From contig NZ_LQOY01000071.1 in assembly GCF_002101675.1 (NCBI RefSeq), positions 1 through 44,256 of the forward strand: a stretch of DNA of 44,256 bases, written 5' to 3'. How positions within the stretch are numbered: the stretch's first letter is position 1; each line of letters starts with the position of its first letter. This stretch comes from Mycobacterium gordonae. GTDB taxonomy: Bacteria > Actinomycetota > Actinomycetes > Mycobacteriales > Mycobacteriaceae. Below, piece after piece: positions 43,892 to 44,256 of this stretch. The notes under the pieces are model-generated. The model saw nothing but the letters and a program-made list of their open reading frames with translations, was not told the DNA's origin and ran no database searches. The position numbers and the translations under genes are program-made.

Positions 43892-44185
43892 TTGGGATTT
43901 TGGACGTGGCTGCGTAACGGTGCACCATCTTTCGATGGTGTCGTCCCGAACGCCACCACCGAGAACCCTGAAAGTGTCGGACTGGACTTCAACCCCGGCG
44001 ACCCCGATGGGGTGGTGTTGGAGGGTGAGGAGACCTACAGTCGGTCCCTGCCGTTCCCGGCGCCGTCTCCCTGGTCGGGGTGGCCGTCGCAGTGGGATAC
44101 CCCGATGTGGGGCATTGCGGGGGGTTTTAACGGTGCGCACGGGTTGAGTCGGCTTGTTGATACGGCGTGGGCGTGTATCTCTCTA
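43892..44185 (+). pseudogene. Portal protein gene, truncated by insertion
   Basis: From TTG 43892 (AAAGGTGGTG upstream) the ORF reads GFWTWLRNGAPSFDG, ... SPWSGWPSQWDTPMW, ... GLSRLVDTAWACISL, the N-terminus of a mycobacteriophage portal protein (normally about 450-550 residues). After ISL the frame enters unrelated sequence and stops at 44212. About 98 codons are kept; the rest, if present, lies beyond the insertion. Confidence 0.75.
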
Positions 44186-44256
44186 TGTCAACCTGACTCA
44201 GGACCACTGTGACGGCTTGATTCGGGACCACCTCGGCGAGGAGGTGGTGGCTCAGG
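44186..44256. mobile_element. End of a probable IS21-type insertion sequence
   Basis: Sequence starting TGTCAACC breaks the portal gene. It contains two near-identical direct repeats 24 bp apart, TGACTCAGGACCAC (44194-44207) and TGATTCGGGACCAC (44218-44231). Multiple short terminal repeats at each end and a TG start are marks of IS21-family elements. The transposase genes are beyond the window, so the family is a guess. Confidence 0.6.

Noticed and set aside
43873..43917. 14-codon ORF from ATG 43873 just after the large terminase stop
   Set aside because: Too short, no motif, and it overlaps the portal start region in another frame.

Overview
The window looks like chromosomal DNA from a slow-growing Mycobacterium related to, but not part of, the M. 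tuberculosis complex. The gene order from about 1.8 to 16.7 kb follows, by memory, the M. tuberculosis Rv2353c-Rv2342 neighbourhood: PPE-MPTR, PPE71/esxX/esxY/PPE38, plc, the Rv2348c-like gene, esxP/esxO, the Rv2345-like TPM protein, dgt, dnaG, the Rv2342-like gene and tRNA-Asn. Differences are that only one phospholipase C gene is present, a GAP-family membrane gene lies between PPE38 and plc, an antigen-85-like mycolyltransferase gene lies between the TPM gene and dgt, and the esxX copy is reduced to an 80-100 bp remnant.

A prophage begins at the 3' end of tRNA-Asn (about 16.74 kb) and runs past the window end. No integrase is found beside this end. Instead, a leftward repressor gene runs straight into the tRNA: its last 12 codons and stop codon are the antisense of the tRNA 3' half. 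This is the arrangement of phages with integration-dependent immunity, where attP lies inside the repressor gene. A divergent Cro-like gene with a strong promoter and palindromic operators follows, then a DinD/KilAC-type antirepressor.

From 17.3 to 40.6 kb almost every gene is rightward and overlaps its neighbour by ATGA, GTGA or TGATG, with no convincing U-tailed terminator. This early region encodes mainly small proteins: zinc-ribbon proteins, a DUF4406 protein, NUMOD4-HNH, HNH and GIY-YIG nucleases, a DnaQ-like exonuclease, a Sak4/RecA-like ATPase, a C5 cytosine methyltransferase with a second long reading frame inside it, a replisome-organizer-like protein, a DUF4326 protein, a WhiB-like protein and many unrecognised short ORFs. 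It contains an exact 286-bp tandem-type duplication and a family of short repeats at successive gene ends.

From 35.8 to 40.6 kb lies a sugar-modification cassette (Stealth-like transferase, NAD-dependent epimerase, three further glycosyltransferases and three small genes). Two HNH proteins follow, one fused to a P-loop kinase-like domain. A non-coding region at 41.81-42.15 kb, rich in palindromes and flanked by phased CAGCAAAC iterons, is a candidate cos/terminase-recognition site. The small and large terminase genes follow. The portal gene is cut after about 98 codons by DNA whose end resembles an IS21-type element, so this prophage is probably defective as it stands.

All function calls rest on reading motifs and on remembered families; no search was run.
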